From: an uncultured Collinsella sp.
GTDB taxonomy: Bacteria; Actinomycetota; Coriobacteriia; Coriobacteriales; Coriobacteriaceae
Direction of reading: 5' to 3'
Length of the DNA stretch: 30,057 bases
NCBI GenBank assembly: GCA_905197585.1
Contig: CAJJZO010000002.1
Location: forward strand, 1-30,057
How positions within the stretch are numbered: position 1 is the first letter of the stretch; each line of letters starts with the position of its first letter. Made by a program: the position numbers and the translations under genes. Below are positions 1 through 6,462 of the stretch, in pieces. Under the pieces are notes generated by a model. That model was not told the origin of the DNA. It ran no database searches and saw nothing but the letters and a program-made list of their open reading frames with translations.

Positions 1-58
1 GTTTATCCCTTGGGCCCGCTGGCCCCCCTCCTTCCCTTGCGCTCCACGTTGTCCCTCG

Positions 59-81
59 CCCCCCCCCCCCCGGGGGGGGGG
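59..81. repeat. Homopolymer palindrome C13-G10
   Basis: Thirteen C are followed directly by ten G, a self-complementary run with no loop, 25 bases downstream of the stop codon of the coupling-protein gene. It could form a cruciform, act as a slippage-prone tract, or be an assembly artefact. The other bases from 1 to 105 show no supportable gene. The minus strand here has purine-rich Shine-Dalgarno-like sequence, so another minus-strand gene may begin just outside the window. Confidence 0.7.
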
Positions 82-105
82 CGGCCCGCGCCCTCCGCGG
101 CCCCG

Positions 106-1923
106 TCACGAGGCGCCGTCCTTCCGCCTGCGGTACTCCGCGAAGTCGAACGGGCCGCGGCGCGTGGCCTCCTCGAGCAGGCGCGAGCGCGGGTGGCGCT
201 CGAGCCGGTACTTCCGGTCCATGAGCGGCATGCACCCGTTCACGAGCACGAGCGCGTCCTCGCGCGGCATGCGCGCCACCTCGGCGGGCTGTATGAGGTC
301 GCGCTCGGAGATGCCGCGGTTCACGGTCCGGGTCCAGCCGGCGCCCCGCGAGTCGCTCTGCGTCTCGCTCGCCACCGTCTGCTTGCCGGCCATCTTGCTG
401 ATCTCCTCGTTGGTCTCGTTCGCCTTTCCGCCCAGGTAGAGCAGCGTGTCGCAGGCGTTCACGATGGTCTCGGCGTTGTTGTCGCCGTAGGTCTCCTTCA
501 GCTGCGAGAGAGACTGGGCGATCATCGAGACGGCGATGTTCCGGCTGCGGGTGACGGCGATGGTCCGCTCGAAGTCGGGTATGCGCCCGATGTTGGCGAA
601 CTCGTCGAAGACGAAGTGCACCGTCGTGGGCAGCGAGCCGCCGTGCGCCTCGAGCGCCTCGGCGCAAAGCGCGCTCACGGCCGTGTCCATGAGCAGGGCG
701 AACAGGAAGTCGAAGGTCGAGTCGGTGTCGCTCATGGACGCGAAGAGCGCGACCTTGGCGCCCTCGTCGCCCATGTGGGCGAGGCCGAGCTCGTCTTTGG
801 AGGTGAGGTCGCGCACGGCGCGGATGGACAGCGGCTTCAGGCGGACGTTGCAGCTCGAGAGCATCGACTTCATGGTGTCGCCGGCGGCCACGCGGAACTC
901 GCGGTAGCTCGCGAGCGCGAAGTCGTCGGGGGGCGCGGGCTCGCGGACCTTGACCCACTCCCACGCGCCGTCCTCCTCGGAAAAGCCGCGCAGCGATCCG
1001 CCCTCCGCCGAGGCGCCGCCGCGCCTGACGTAGCGCTCGCCGGTCTCCAGCTCGCGGAACACCATGTCGAGCGGGCTCATGTAGCCCGGGTCGTCGCGGG
1101 CGTCGGCGAGCGAGAGCAGCGTGAGCAGCCCGTCGAGGTTTCGGTCGGCGGGCTCGCAGTGCATGACGAGGTAGGCCGTGAGCGCGGTGTAGACCAGGCG
1201 CTCGGCCTTCTCCCAGTAGGGGTCGCCCTTGTGGTCGGCCTCGCCCTCGGTGTTGGCGACGATGCCGCGGGCGAAGCGGATGACGCCCGCCTCGTCGCGT
1301 ATGTAGGCTATGGGGTTGAAGCGCATCGAGCGCGTGAAGTCGATGGTGTCGAACGCGCGGATCTCGTAGCCGAGCTCCGCCAGCGCGCCGCCCATCTCGC
1401 GGATGAGCGTGCCCTTCGGGTCGGTCACGAAGAAGCTGGCGTTGGCCTGCAGGAGGTTCGGCTTGACGTAGTAGCGCGTCTTGCCGGTGCCGGGTCCTCC
1501 CACCACGAGCACGTTGTCGTTGGTGTCGGTGGAGAGGTCGAACCTGCGGCTCACGAGGCGGATGCGCGCGTTGTCGGTGAGGATGATGTTGTTGTCGGGG
1601 TCCTTGGGGTCGCCGAAGGGCGCGATGTCCTTGCGCGTGGCCCACCTGGAGCTACCGTGCTCCTCGCCGTCGCGCCGGGCCCCCTTGGTCCCCAGTGAGC
1701 GGGCCCAGGCGAGGAGCGCGCCGCACGCGCAGGCGGTCCCGGCGCACAGGGGAACCGCCTCCGCGGAGAAGACGCGCCCCGCGCGGAGCGCCGCGGGGAT
1801 CGCCGCCATGGCGGCCTCCGGGTCGAGGATCGGGCTCGCGCCCGACGCCGCGATTGCCGCGGCCGCGAAGTCTCCCGCGGCGAACGCCGCCGCGGCCAGC
1901 GCGGCCGCCGCCTGCCACCTCAT
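106..1923 (-). CDS. VirD4/TraG-type conjugative coupling protein
   Basis: 605 residues. Type IV secretion coupling ATPases bring the relaxase-DNA complex to the mating channel at the inner membrane. The sequence shows an Ala-rich hydrophobic N-terminus (about 3-28) and a second hydrophobic stretch (about 56-76), then a cytoplasmic ATPase with Walker A GGPGTGKT (142-149), the family motif VTDPKGTL (166-173) and Walker B HFVFDEFANIG (436-446). The ATG overlaps the stop of the preceding PcfB-like gene (ATGA), so the two are translationally coupled, as in pcfB-pcfC of Gram-positive conjugative elements. The N-terminal half resembles short Firmicutes/Actinobacteria coupling proteins rather than TraD. 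The downstream tra genes would lie left of the window. Assignment to the VirD4/TraG family is secure; the exact subfamily is inferred. Confidence 0.93.
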   Translation of the reverse strand: MRWQAAAALAAAAFAAGDFAAAAIAASGASPILDPEAAMAAIPAALRAGRVFSAEAVPLCAGTACACGALLAWARSLGTKGARRDGEEHGSSRWATRKDIAPFGDPKDPDNNIILTDNARIRLVSRRFDLSTDTNDNVLVVGGPGTGKTRYYVKPNLLQANASFFVTDPKGTLIREMGGALAELGYEIRAFDTIDFTRSMRFNPIAYIRDEAGVIRFARGIVANTEGEADHKGDPYWEKAERLVYTALTAYLVMHCEPADRNLDGLLTLLSLADARDDPGYMSPLDMVFRELETGERYVRRGGASAEGGSLRGFSEEDGAWEWVKVREPAPPDDFALASYREFRVAAGDTMKSMLSSCNVRLKPLSIRAVRDLTSKDELGLAHMGDEGAKVALFASMSDTDSTFDFLFALLMDTAVSALCAEALEAHGGSLPTTVHFVFDEFANIGRIPDFERTIAVTRSRNIAVSMIAQSLSQLKETYGDNNAETIVNACDTLLYLGGKANETNEEISKMAGKQTVASETQSDSRGAGWTRTVNRGISERDLIQPAEVARMPREDALVLVNGCMPLMDRKYRLERHPRSRLLEEATRRGPFDFAEYRRRKDGAS

Positions 1924-2471
1924 CTCTCGGGCCCCTCGATCTGGCGCGGGCCGCGGTCCCGGCCGATGCCCTGGCTGTGGGCCCTCGACGCCTCGCGCGC
2001 CCGCTCGGCGCGCTCGGCCAGCCGCTCGGGCGCCTGGCGCCTCTCGGCTATCTCGGAGAGCCGCTCCCTTGCGCGCTCGGCGGCCTTGCCCGTCTCTTGC
2101 TCGAGCTGTCGGAAGGCCTCGTCGACCTCGGGGGCGTCCTCCACCTTGAAGAGCAGCCAGTCGCGGCCCCCGCCGGGGATGATGTGGTGCTCGACCGACG
2201 CGGCGCGCAGCTTGTCGGAGACGACCTCCTTGATCGTCGCGTACTCGGGAAGCCCCGAGAGCTCCTCGAGGCTGAGCTTCGCGTAGGCCGGCACGCCGTC
2301 GGCCGCGATGGGCTCGGCGCGCCCGCCGGCGATGGTCCCGCGGATTCCCGCGAGGCGCTCGGAGAGCTCCCTCGCGCTGCGCGCCATTGCCTCGGCGCCG
2401 GCCTCCTGGCCGATCCTCAGCATCCAGTCGAGCAGCTTGCCGCCCGCCTCGTCCCCGTAGTCGCTCGCCAT
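1920..2471 (-). CDS. PcfB-like protein (DUF3801)
   Basis: 183 residues. PcfB/DUF3801 proteins accompany VirD4-type coupling proteins in Gram-positive conjugative elements and are thought to be accessory factors of the relaxosome-coupling step. The core (about 75-127) has the family look: a short helix, then DWLLFKVEDAPEVDEAFRQL, comparable to the LVFFKAKDAD-like segment of PcfB. The C-terminal 55 residues are charged, Arg/Glu/Ala-rich and probably helical or disordered. The chosen ATG at 2471 has GGGAGG upstream; the longer open frame above it is GC-rich noise overlapping other genes. It overlaps the coupling-protein start by four bases. The family call rests on this motif plus position. Confidence 0.75.
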   Translation of the reverse strand: MASDYGDEAGGKLLDWMLRIGQEAGAEAMARSARELSERLAGIRGTIAGGRAEPIAADGVPAYAKLSLEELSGLPEYATIKEVVSDKLRAASVEHHIIPGGGRDWLLFKVEDAPEVDEAFRQLEQETGKAAERARERLSEIAERRQAPERLAERAERAREASRAHSQGIGRDRGPRQIEGPER

Positions 2472-2497
2472 CCCGCGCCTCCCTTCCAGTCGAGATG

Positions 2498-2518
2498 AAA
2501 AAGGGCGCCTTCGCGCCC
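2498..2518 (-). terminator. Intrinsic terminator between element genes
   Basis: Read on the minus strand: stem GGGCGC, loop GAAG, stem GCGCCC, then TTTTT. It lies after the stop of the 2528-3061 gene and only 27 bases before the PcfB start. It should reduce read-through into pcfB-virD4 unless those genes have a promoter overlapping the hairpin. Confidence 0.75.
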
Positions 2519-2527
2519 CGGTCGTCC

Positions 2528-3061
2528 CTATTCGGCCCCGACGGCCCTCTCGCGCGCCATTGGGGCGCGGGCTTCCTGCCCGGCGTGCGCGCGGCTCGCC
2601 TCGCGGGCGGACGCGGCGCGCTGCGCCAGCGGCTCGGGAGCCTTCTCGTGCAGATGGGCCCACTCGCCGCTGCGGCACTGCTCCAGCGTCGCCTCGCACA
2701 TGTCGCGCATGGCGCGCTCGAACCGCTCGGGCTCCTGGGCGATGGCGCCGAAGCTCCAGCTCTCGAAGCCGGTCCACGCGTCGCCGTCGCGCTTGAGCGT
2801 CCACCACTCGTCGCCGCCGTTCACCTGCTGGATGAACGCGAGGTCGCGGTAGCAGAACCCCTGGCGTATGGCCCAGTTGCCCGAGCCGAGCGCCTCGCGG
2901 AGCCTGTCGACGCTGTCCGTGCGGGAGAACTCGTAGGGGTACTCCTCGAGGAACGGGTCGTCCTGCCAGTCGAAGCCGCCGACCTTGAGCCAGCCGTTCT
3001 CCTGGCACTTCTCCACGAGCCCGTCGTGCTCGCGGCCGGTTATCCTCTCGAAGCCGTCCAT
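2528..3061 (-). CDS. Unrecognised element protein, 177 aa
   Basis: I do not recognise a family. The start ATG at 3061 is preceded by AAAGGAGGAGGG, an excellent ribosome binding site, so this is a real gene; an upstream extension to 3259 would be GC-rich shadow. The protein is soluble, acidic in its middle, rich in Trp/Phe/Tyr (GGFDWQDDPFLEEYPYEF about 26-43; GGDEWWTLKRDGDAW about 81-95) and ends in an Ala/Arg/Glu-rich helix. It has no membrane segment or metal-site cysteine cluster. It lies between the helicase loader and the PcfB/coupling genes and has its own terminator, so it may be transfer- or replication-associated; that is only positional inference. Confidence 0.7.
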   Translation of the reverse strand: MDGFERITGREHDGLVEKCQENGWLKVGGFDWQDDPFLEEYPYEFSRTDSVDRLREALGSGNWAIRQGFCYRDLAFIQQVNGGDEWWTLKRDGDAWTGFESWSFGAIAQEPERFERAMRDMCEATLEQCRSGEWAHLHEKAPEPLAQRAASAREASRAHAGQEARAPMARERAVGAE

Positions 3062-3169
3062 GGGCCCTCCTCCTTTCGTTTGTTGCTTGGCGGGCGGCGT
3101 CCTCGCGATGGGGGCACGGTGCGAGTCGGAGCAGGCGTGCGTGCCGGCGCGTCGGCGCCGCCCAAGACG

Positions 3170-3198
3170 TGTATAGCGATTTCGATTGCGGCGGCGAC
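3170..3198 (-). promoter_or_regulatory. Possible promoter for the 2528-3061 gene
   Basis: On the minus strand TATACA (3170-3175) is a good -10 hexamer, but the -35 region 17 bases upstream (GTCGCC) is poor. The duplicated GCTCGACCCA motif lies just upstream (3214-3233), which could mark an activator or repressor site. Weak call. Confidence 0.3.
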
Positions 3199-3213
3199 CG
3201 GGGCCGCCTGCGA

Positions 3214-3233
3214 TGGGTCGAGCTGGGTCGAGC
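3214..3233 (-). repeat. Tandem 10-bp repeat GCTCGACCCA x2 (copy A)
   Basis: Two exact tandem copies of TGGGTCGAGC on the plus strand (GCTCGACCCA on the minus strand) between the helicase loader and the next gene. A related pair occurs at 5253-5272, with similarity continuing about 30 bases beyond the repeats. Both pairs lie upstream of minus-strand genes of the element, so they look like operator or recognition sites. Confidence 0.6.
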
Positions 3234-3262
3234 CGTCCGCGCCTCCACGGGAAGCGCACAAG

Positions 3263-4051
3263 CTAGCCGAGGCGGCGCCTGTCCCTTCCGCCCAGGTAGA
3301 CGGTCCTGCAGGTCTGGGAGATCCTGCTCGCGATCGCCTCTGCCGTGACGCGCTCGCCGCGCCTTGCGAGCCTGTCCGCCAGCGCGCCCGGCGCGTAGTT
3401 CGACGTGACGATGGTCGGGCGCATGTCCTCGTAGCGCGCGTCGAGCACGCTGAACACGGTGCCGACGGACCATTCCGTCGCGTCCTCCTTGCCGAGGTCG
3501 TCGAGCACGAGGACGTCGCACTTGGCGTACCGCGCGACGGCGGCCTCGGTGCCGCCCTCGCCGAACGTGGCCTTCACGCGCTCGAGCATGCCCTTGGCCG
3601 TCGTGAAGGCGACGTCGTAGCCGGCCTCGGCGAACAGCCTGGCCATGGCGGAGGCGGCGTGCGTCTTGCCGGCGCCGACGCCCCCGTGTATGTAGAGCCC
3701 GGCGCCCCCGTTGCCCGCGAACGAGGCGATGTACTCGGCGAACTCGGGGCGGTCGGCCTCGGCGGCCCAGTAACGCCTGGGGATGCCCGCGCGCGAGAGC
3801 GCCTTCTCCCGGCGGGCGGCCTCCTCCTTGGCGGCGAGGGCCGCGCGCCTTCGCGCCTCGGACTCCCGCTCGCTGGCTGCGCCCTCGCACGGGCAGGGGG
3901 CGGCGGAGACCCAGGCGACCCTGCCCGCCAGCGCCGCGCCGAGCGGATCGAGGGCGGCGCCGCAGTGCGGGCACGCCCTCGGCTCCGGCTCGTCGAAGGA
4001 GAGCCCGGCCGCCCGGGCCTGCTCCAGGGTGATGAGTCCCGCTCGGTCCAT
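3263..4051 (-). CDS. DnaC/IstB-type helicase loader ATPase
   Basis: 262 residues. Proteins of this type load the replicative DnaB helicase at an origin. There is an N-terminal Cys motif (CPHC 27-30, CPC 53-55) suggesting a zinc-binding element, and a charged linker (60-85). The AAA+ core has Walker A GGVGAGKT (123-130), Walker B VLVLDDLG (180-187) and sensor I IVTSN (214-218). The start ATG at 4051 has AAGGAAGGGG upstream; a longer frame to 4111 would overlap the previous gene and lacks a better site. It directly follows the winged-helix initiator gene, the same order as the phage lambda O (initiator) and P (loader) pair. It probably serves autonomous replication of the excised element. Confidence 0.88.
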   Translation of the reverse strand: MDRAGLITLEQARAAGLSFDEPEPRACPHCGAALDPLGAALAGRVAWVSAAPCPCEGAASERESEARRRAALAAKEEAARREKALSRAGIPRRYWAAEADRPEFAEYIASFAGNGGAGLYIHGGVGAGKTHAASAMARLFAEAGYDVAFTTAKGMLERVKATFGEGGTEAAVARYAKCDVLVLDDLGKEDATEWSVGTVFSVLDARYEDMRPTIVTSNYAPGALADRLARRGERVTAEAIASRISQTCRTVYLGGRDRRRLG

Positions 4052-4065
4052 CGGGCGCCCCTTCC

Positions 4066-4581
4066 TTATCTTCTGAAGTCCTTGTTGTCCCTTTTGCTTA
4101 TTGGGTGGCATATCGTCAGGGGTTTTCCTGTCATCTCGTCAGGGGTTCGGGCTGAGAACCCTGACGGTTCGTCACCCTTGTTCTCGGCGAACCCTGTCAT
4201 CTCGTCACCCTTTTGCGTCTGGAACCCTGACGAACCGTCAGGGGTTGCCAGCGCTCCGGGCGGCAGCCTCTCGCGCACGATGCGGTATCGCTTCGTGGCA
4301 TGCCCGCGCGCCGGGGCGTGCACGCCGCATTCCTCGATGAGGCCCCGGTCGAGCAGGTCGCGGATGGCGCGGTGGGCGCTGCGCTCCTGCACGTTGAGGA
4401 AGCGGGCCAGGTTGCCCTTGCTCTCGAAGTAGTCGCACCCGCCGTCGCAGAAGCCGAAGATGCGCGCGTAGACGAGCAGGGGAAGGCCGGAGAGGCCCAG
4501 GTCCGCCATCATGAAGTGCCGTACCGCCGTGAACTCGCGCGGGGAGGGGCTGTCGCGCCCCCTCGGGCCTGCGGCCGCCAT
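4066..4581 (-). CDS. Winged-helix replication initiator with repetitive C-terminus
   Basis: 171 residues. Residues about 33-85 form a winged-helix DNA-binding domain of the RepA/DnaD-like kind (LLVYARIFGF, then GNLARFLNVQERSAHRAI, DLLDRGLI). Residues 115-156 consist of four roughly 11-residue units (DGSSGFQTQKG, DEMTGFAENKG, DEPSGFSARTP, DEMTGKPLT) that are the translation of iteron-like DNA. The next gene downstream is a helicase loader, so the pair looks like a replication module with the origin inside the initiator gene. The ATG at 4581 follows AAGGGA at a rather long spacing, six bases after the stop of the previous HTH gene. The initiator role is inferred from domain and context, not from a search. 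Confidence 0.75.
   Translation of the reverse strand: MAAAGPRGRDSPSPREFTAVRHFMMADLGLSGLPLLVYARIFGFCDGGCDYFESKGNLARFLNVQERSAHRAIRDLLDRGLIEECGVHAPARGHATKRYRIVRERLPPGALATPDGSSGFQTQKGDEMTGFAENKGDEPSGFSARTPDEMTGKPLTICHPISKRDNKDFRR
4114..4243. repeat. Iteron-like repeats (CGTCAGGG x5), candidate replication origin
   Basis: The 8-mer CGTCAGGG occurs at 4114-4121, 4137-4144 and 4236-4243, and its complement CCCTGACG at 4159-4166 and 4225-4232. The last pair forms a near-perfect inverted repeat with a 3-base centre. Degenerate copies (CCTGTCATCTCGTCA, twice) fill the spaces. The cluster lies inside the 3' end of the initiator gene, ahead of the helicase loader, and is less GC-rich than its flanks. 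Confidence 0.7.
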
Positions 4582-4586
4582 CGGCG

Positions 4587-4835
4587 CTAGTCCCTTCTGG
4601 GCGAGCCGACGACGCTGTTGCGCTCGACCCATGCGACGAGCTCGTCGTGCAGCACGATGCCGTCGCGCGTCTTGCCGCCGATGTAGCGGATCGGGAACGG
4701 GTCGTCGGGGTCCTTGGCGAGCCGGTACATGGCGTCGCGGCTGATGCGCAGCATCGCGCACGCCTCGTCGGCGCCGAATATCGCGTTGGTCGATGCGATG
4801 AGCCTCACCTGGCTCCTGCTAGTGCTCTTGGTCAT
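4587..4835 (-). CDS. Small helix-turn-helix protein (AlpA/excisionase-like)
   Basis: 82 residues. The HTH spans about 19-45 (AIFGADEACAMLRISRDAMYRL split over two helices) and is followed by a wing with FPIRYIGGKTRDGIVLHDELVAWV. This is the usual layout of MerR-like excisionase/AlpA proteins, which bend DNA at recombination sites or act as regulators. AAAGGAGC precedes the ATG. It lies between another small HTH gene and the initiator, all transcribed together. With no integrase beside it, a regulatory or relaxosome role is as likely as excision. Confidence 0.75.
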   Translation of the reverse strand: MTKSTSRSQVRLIASTNAIFGADEACAMLRISRDAMYRLAKDPDDPFPIRYIGGKTRDGIVLHDELVAWVERNSVVGSPRRD

Positions 4836-4913
4836 GGTCGTCCTCGAGCTCCTTTCGTCTCGAGGCTCCCTCGCGTGCCCGGCCGCGGGCGGCTCCCGGG
4901 GCGGTCGCCGCCG

Positions 4914-5132
4914 TCATTTCCTGCCGCTCCTCGACTCGATGTAGGCGTCCACGGACGCCCTCGAAACCAGGAGCTTCCTTCCGAGCCTGTACGAGTCGAT
5001 CTCTCCCGACCAGATGAGGTCGTACGCCTTGTTTCGGCTCGCCCTCATGTACTCCTGCATCTCGATCACCGTCATCCATTCGCCGCGATCTTGGTTGCCC
5101 TCGGGCGCGGCGCATTCGGCTGTGCTTGCCAT
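4914..5132 (-). CDS. Excisionase-family DNA-binding protein
   Basis: 72 residues from the ATG at 5132, which has a strong GGAGGAACC site; the upstream frame to 5177 is not needed. The sequence has the excisionase-family pattern: TVIEMQEYMRASRNKAYDLI (HTH, about 21-40), then GEIDSYRLGRKLLVSRASVDAYIES (wing and helix). Such proteins bind DNA in recombination or regulate element genes. It is the first gene of the leftward rep/tra block, 120 bases downstream of the second copy of the GCTCGACCCA-type repeat, which may be its operator. Bases 4836-4913 between it and the next HTH gene hold only that gene's ribosome binding site. Confidence 0.8.
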   Translation of the reverse strand: MASTAECAAPEGNQDRGEWMTVIEMQEYMRASRNKAYDLIWSGEIDSYRLGRKLLVSRASVDAYIESRSGRK

Positions 5133-5252
5133 GGTTCCTCCAATCTTCCCGTGCGGCACCGCGCGAGGACACCGCACGACACCGTGTGCCTTTTCGTCTG
5201 CGCGACGATTGAACCGCCTGATGGCGCTTGGCGCGCCCGGCGGGAGCGGAGA

Positions 5253-5272
5253 CGGGTCGAGGTGGGTCGAGC
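5253..5272 (-). repeat. Tandem 10-bp repeat (copy B)
   Basis: Two tandem units, CGGGTCGAGG and TGGGTCGAGC, matching copy A at 3214-3233. The similarity extends some 30 bases to the right (GTCGGGCCTTCACGA-like). It lies upstream of the first small HTH gene. Confidence 0.6.
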
Positions 5273-5309
5273 TGGTCGGGCCTTCACGAAACGGCCATGA
5301 GCCGCATGC

Positions 5310-5326
5310 CTTAGCTCGCAGCTAAG
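5310..5326. repeat. Perfect inverted repeat, 7-bp arms
   Basis: CTTAGCT, loop CGC, AGCTAAG. It lies between the terminator at 5332-5361 and tandem repeat copy B, in the control region of the leftward gene block. It has no T-run and could be a protein-binding dyad or part of an origin of transfer. Confidence 0.55.
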
Positions 5327-5331
5327 TCCCC

Positions 5332-5361
5332 GAAAAGCAAAAGGCGCCCATGCGGGCGCCT
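5332..5361 (-). terminator. Intrinsic terminator, minus strand
   Basis: On the minus strand: AGGCGCCC, loop GCAT, GGGCGCCT, then TTTGCTTTT. It would end a leftward transcript, but the nearest recognised minus-strand gene stops 350 bases earlier at 5714, so it may close an unrecognised small gene or RNA. Confidence 0.75.
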
Positions 5362-5713
5362 GCCTAGTAGCTGGAGTTGTTCGGTTGTGGTCGGAATGCT
5401 CGTCTTCCGCGGTGCTGTCGTCCGGGGTCCGGCATCTGTCGTTCGCCTCTTCTGTCGTGTTTGATGTTGCGTGTTCTGCGAGCGACCTTGCACAGGTTTT
5501 TCAGCCCGTTGCCCCAGGTGCACCCGGGTAAATGGTACCCATCCGTTGGGACATGGCCTGTTGCGGTTGGTGATTCGGCTGAGCGGGAGCAGACGAACGG
5601 CGAGGGTATGCGCAAGGACGCCCCGTAAGGCTCGGTGGCCTTTGCGTTGCTTTTTTGGAACCCATCTGCAATACAAGAATTCCCTTGCTAGGCTGGGTTC
5701 TTCTCCGCCATTG
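5362..5713. other. Gap with no recognised gene; possible small RNA or peptide
   Basis: No family is recognisable. On the minus strand two short open frames are conceivable. One of 54 codons starts MGSKKATQRPPSLTGRP near 5665. The other, of 23 codons, starts MPDPGRQHRGRR near 5435, follows a GAGG-type site and stops at 5364-5366, directly before the terminator. The minus-strand RNA would be A/C-rich and little structured. Nothing here is strong enough to call a gene. Confidence 0.35.
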
Positions 5714-6460
5714 CTAGATGGCGAATCCCCAAAGCCGGCGCGTCGCGCCGCGAGCGGACCTTCTTATCGAGCGGAACAGGGAAAGAATGGGCTCGTCGCT
5801 CTTCTCGGAAGAGCCGCTTCTCGTCCCCCTAAGCAGGACGGCATCGTCGGTCCCGAGGATGTAGCTCCAGTAGAAACCGTCGTAGATCATCCAAGGGCTT
5901 TCCCCACGCTCGCCATAGTGGACGCCTTCGCCGATGGTGGCGTAGGGCGCGAGCTTGGCCGCGGCAACCCTGAACCTGGCGGCGGGAAGGTCGCGTTTCC
6001 TGGAGACGTACTCGATTTCGCACCAACCCGTGACCAGATCGCAGCTCATGTCTATGTTGTCCTCGAGGGCAGGCCCCCACGTCCAGAACCGCGCCCACGT
6101 CGCCTTCTCGCCGACGCCTCCCGCAAGGGGCTCCTCACGGGAGACAGGCGCGGGGAGAAAGCAAACCTTGGGTTCGCCATCGGCACCGACGTACCATCGG
6201 GCGTAGACGAAGCGGGTCCCGTAGAGCTTTGCGACCTGCTCGTCTTCGCGTGCCGCGAAAAGACGCTCGAACGGTTCCGACTCCTCCTTAGGGATCAGAT
6301 AGCCCCAAAGGTCGGGGCAGGCGATGTCCGTGTGGCCCTCCGGCCCGTATTCGGTCGGGTAGAACGTGCCGTCCGCCTGGCCCTGAAGCGTCTCGATCGC
6401 GTCGAGGATTGCGTCGTCTTCCCAAAACCAGCCGTCGCGCAGGCCCAGATACGCGCCCAT
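5714..6460 (-). CDS. Unrecognised protein, 248 aa (second gene of a two-gene cassette)
   Basis: I do not recognise a family. The start ATG at 6460 lies three bases past the stop of the gene before it, with AGGGAAAA in that gene's end as ribosome binding site; the frame is open to 6523 but would overlap. The protein is soluble and very rich in aromatic residues: DGWFWEDDAILDAIE (about 10-24), ATWARFWTWGP (about 121-131), SPWMIYDGFYWSYIL (about 189-203). It ends in a basic tail (SLFRSIRRSARGATRRLWG). Tight spacing implies a joint function with the 6463-7173 product. It is carried between the replication and integration modules, which is typical of cargo. Confidence 0.7.
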   Translation of the reverse strand: MGAYLGLRDGWFWEDDAILDAIETLQGQADGTFYPTEYGPEGHTDIACPDLWGYLIPKEESEPFERLFAAREDEQVAKLYGTRFVYARWYVGADGEPKVCFLPAPVSREEPLAGGVGEKATWARFWTWGPALEDNIDMSCDLVTGWCEIEYVSRKRDLPAARFRVAAAKLAPYATIGEGVHYGERGESPWMIYDGFYWSYILGTDDAVLLRGTRSGSSEKSDEPILSLFRSIRRSARGATRRLWGFAI

Positions 6461-6462
6461 GG

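Noticed and set aside
10..1698. Long plus-strand open frame (562 codons) across the coupling-protein gene
   Set aside because: The minus-strand frame has clear Walker motifs and family character; the plus frame is Arg/Ala/Leu-rich shadow of GC-rich DNA without motifs or a ribosome binding site.
2472..3974. Upstream part of the minus-strand frame that ends in the PcfB-like gene
   Set aside because: It overlaps the helicase loader and the 2528-3061 gene in another frame; the true start at 2471 has its own ribosome binding site.
2387..4432. Long plus-strand open frame (681 codons) opposite the unknown gene, helicase loader and initiator
   Set aside because: It runs through several minus-strand genes that have recognisable domains and strong ribosome binding sites; its own product is low-complexity.
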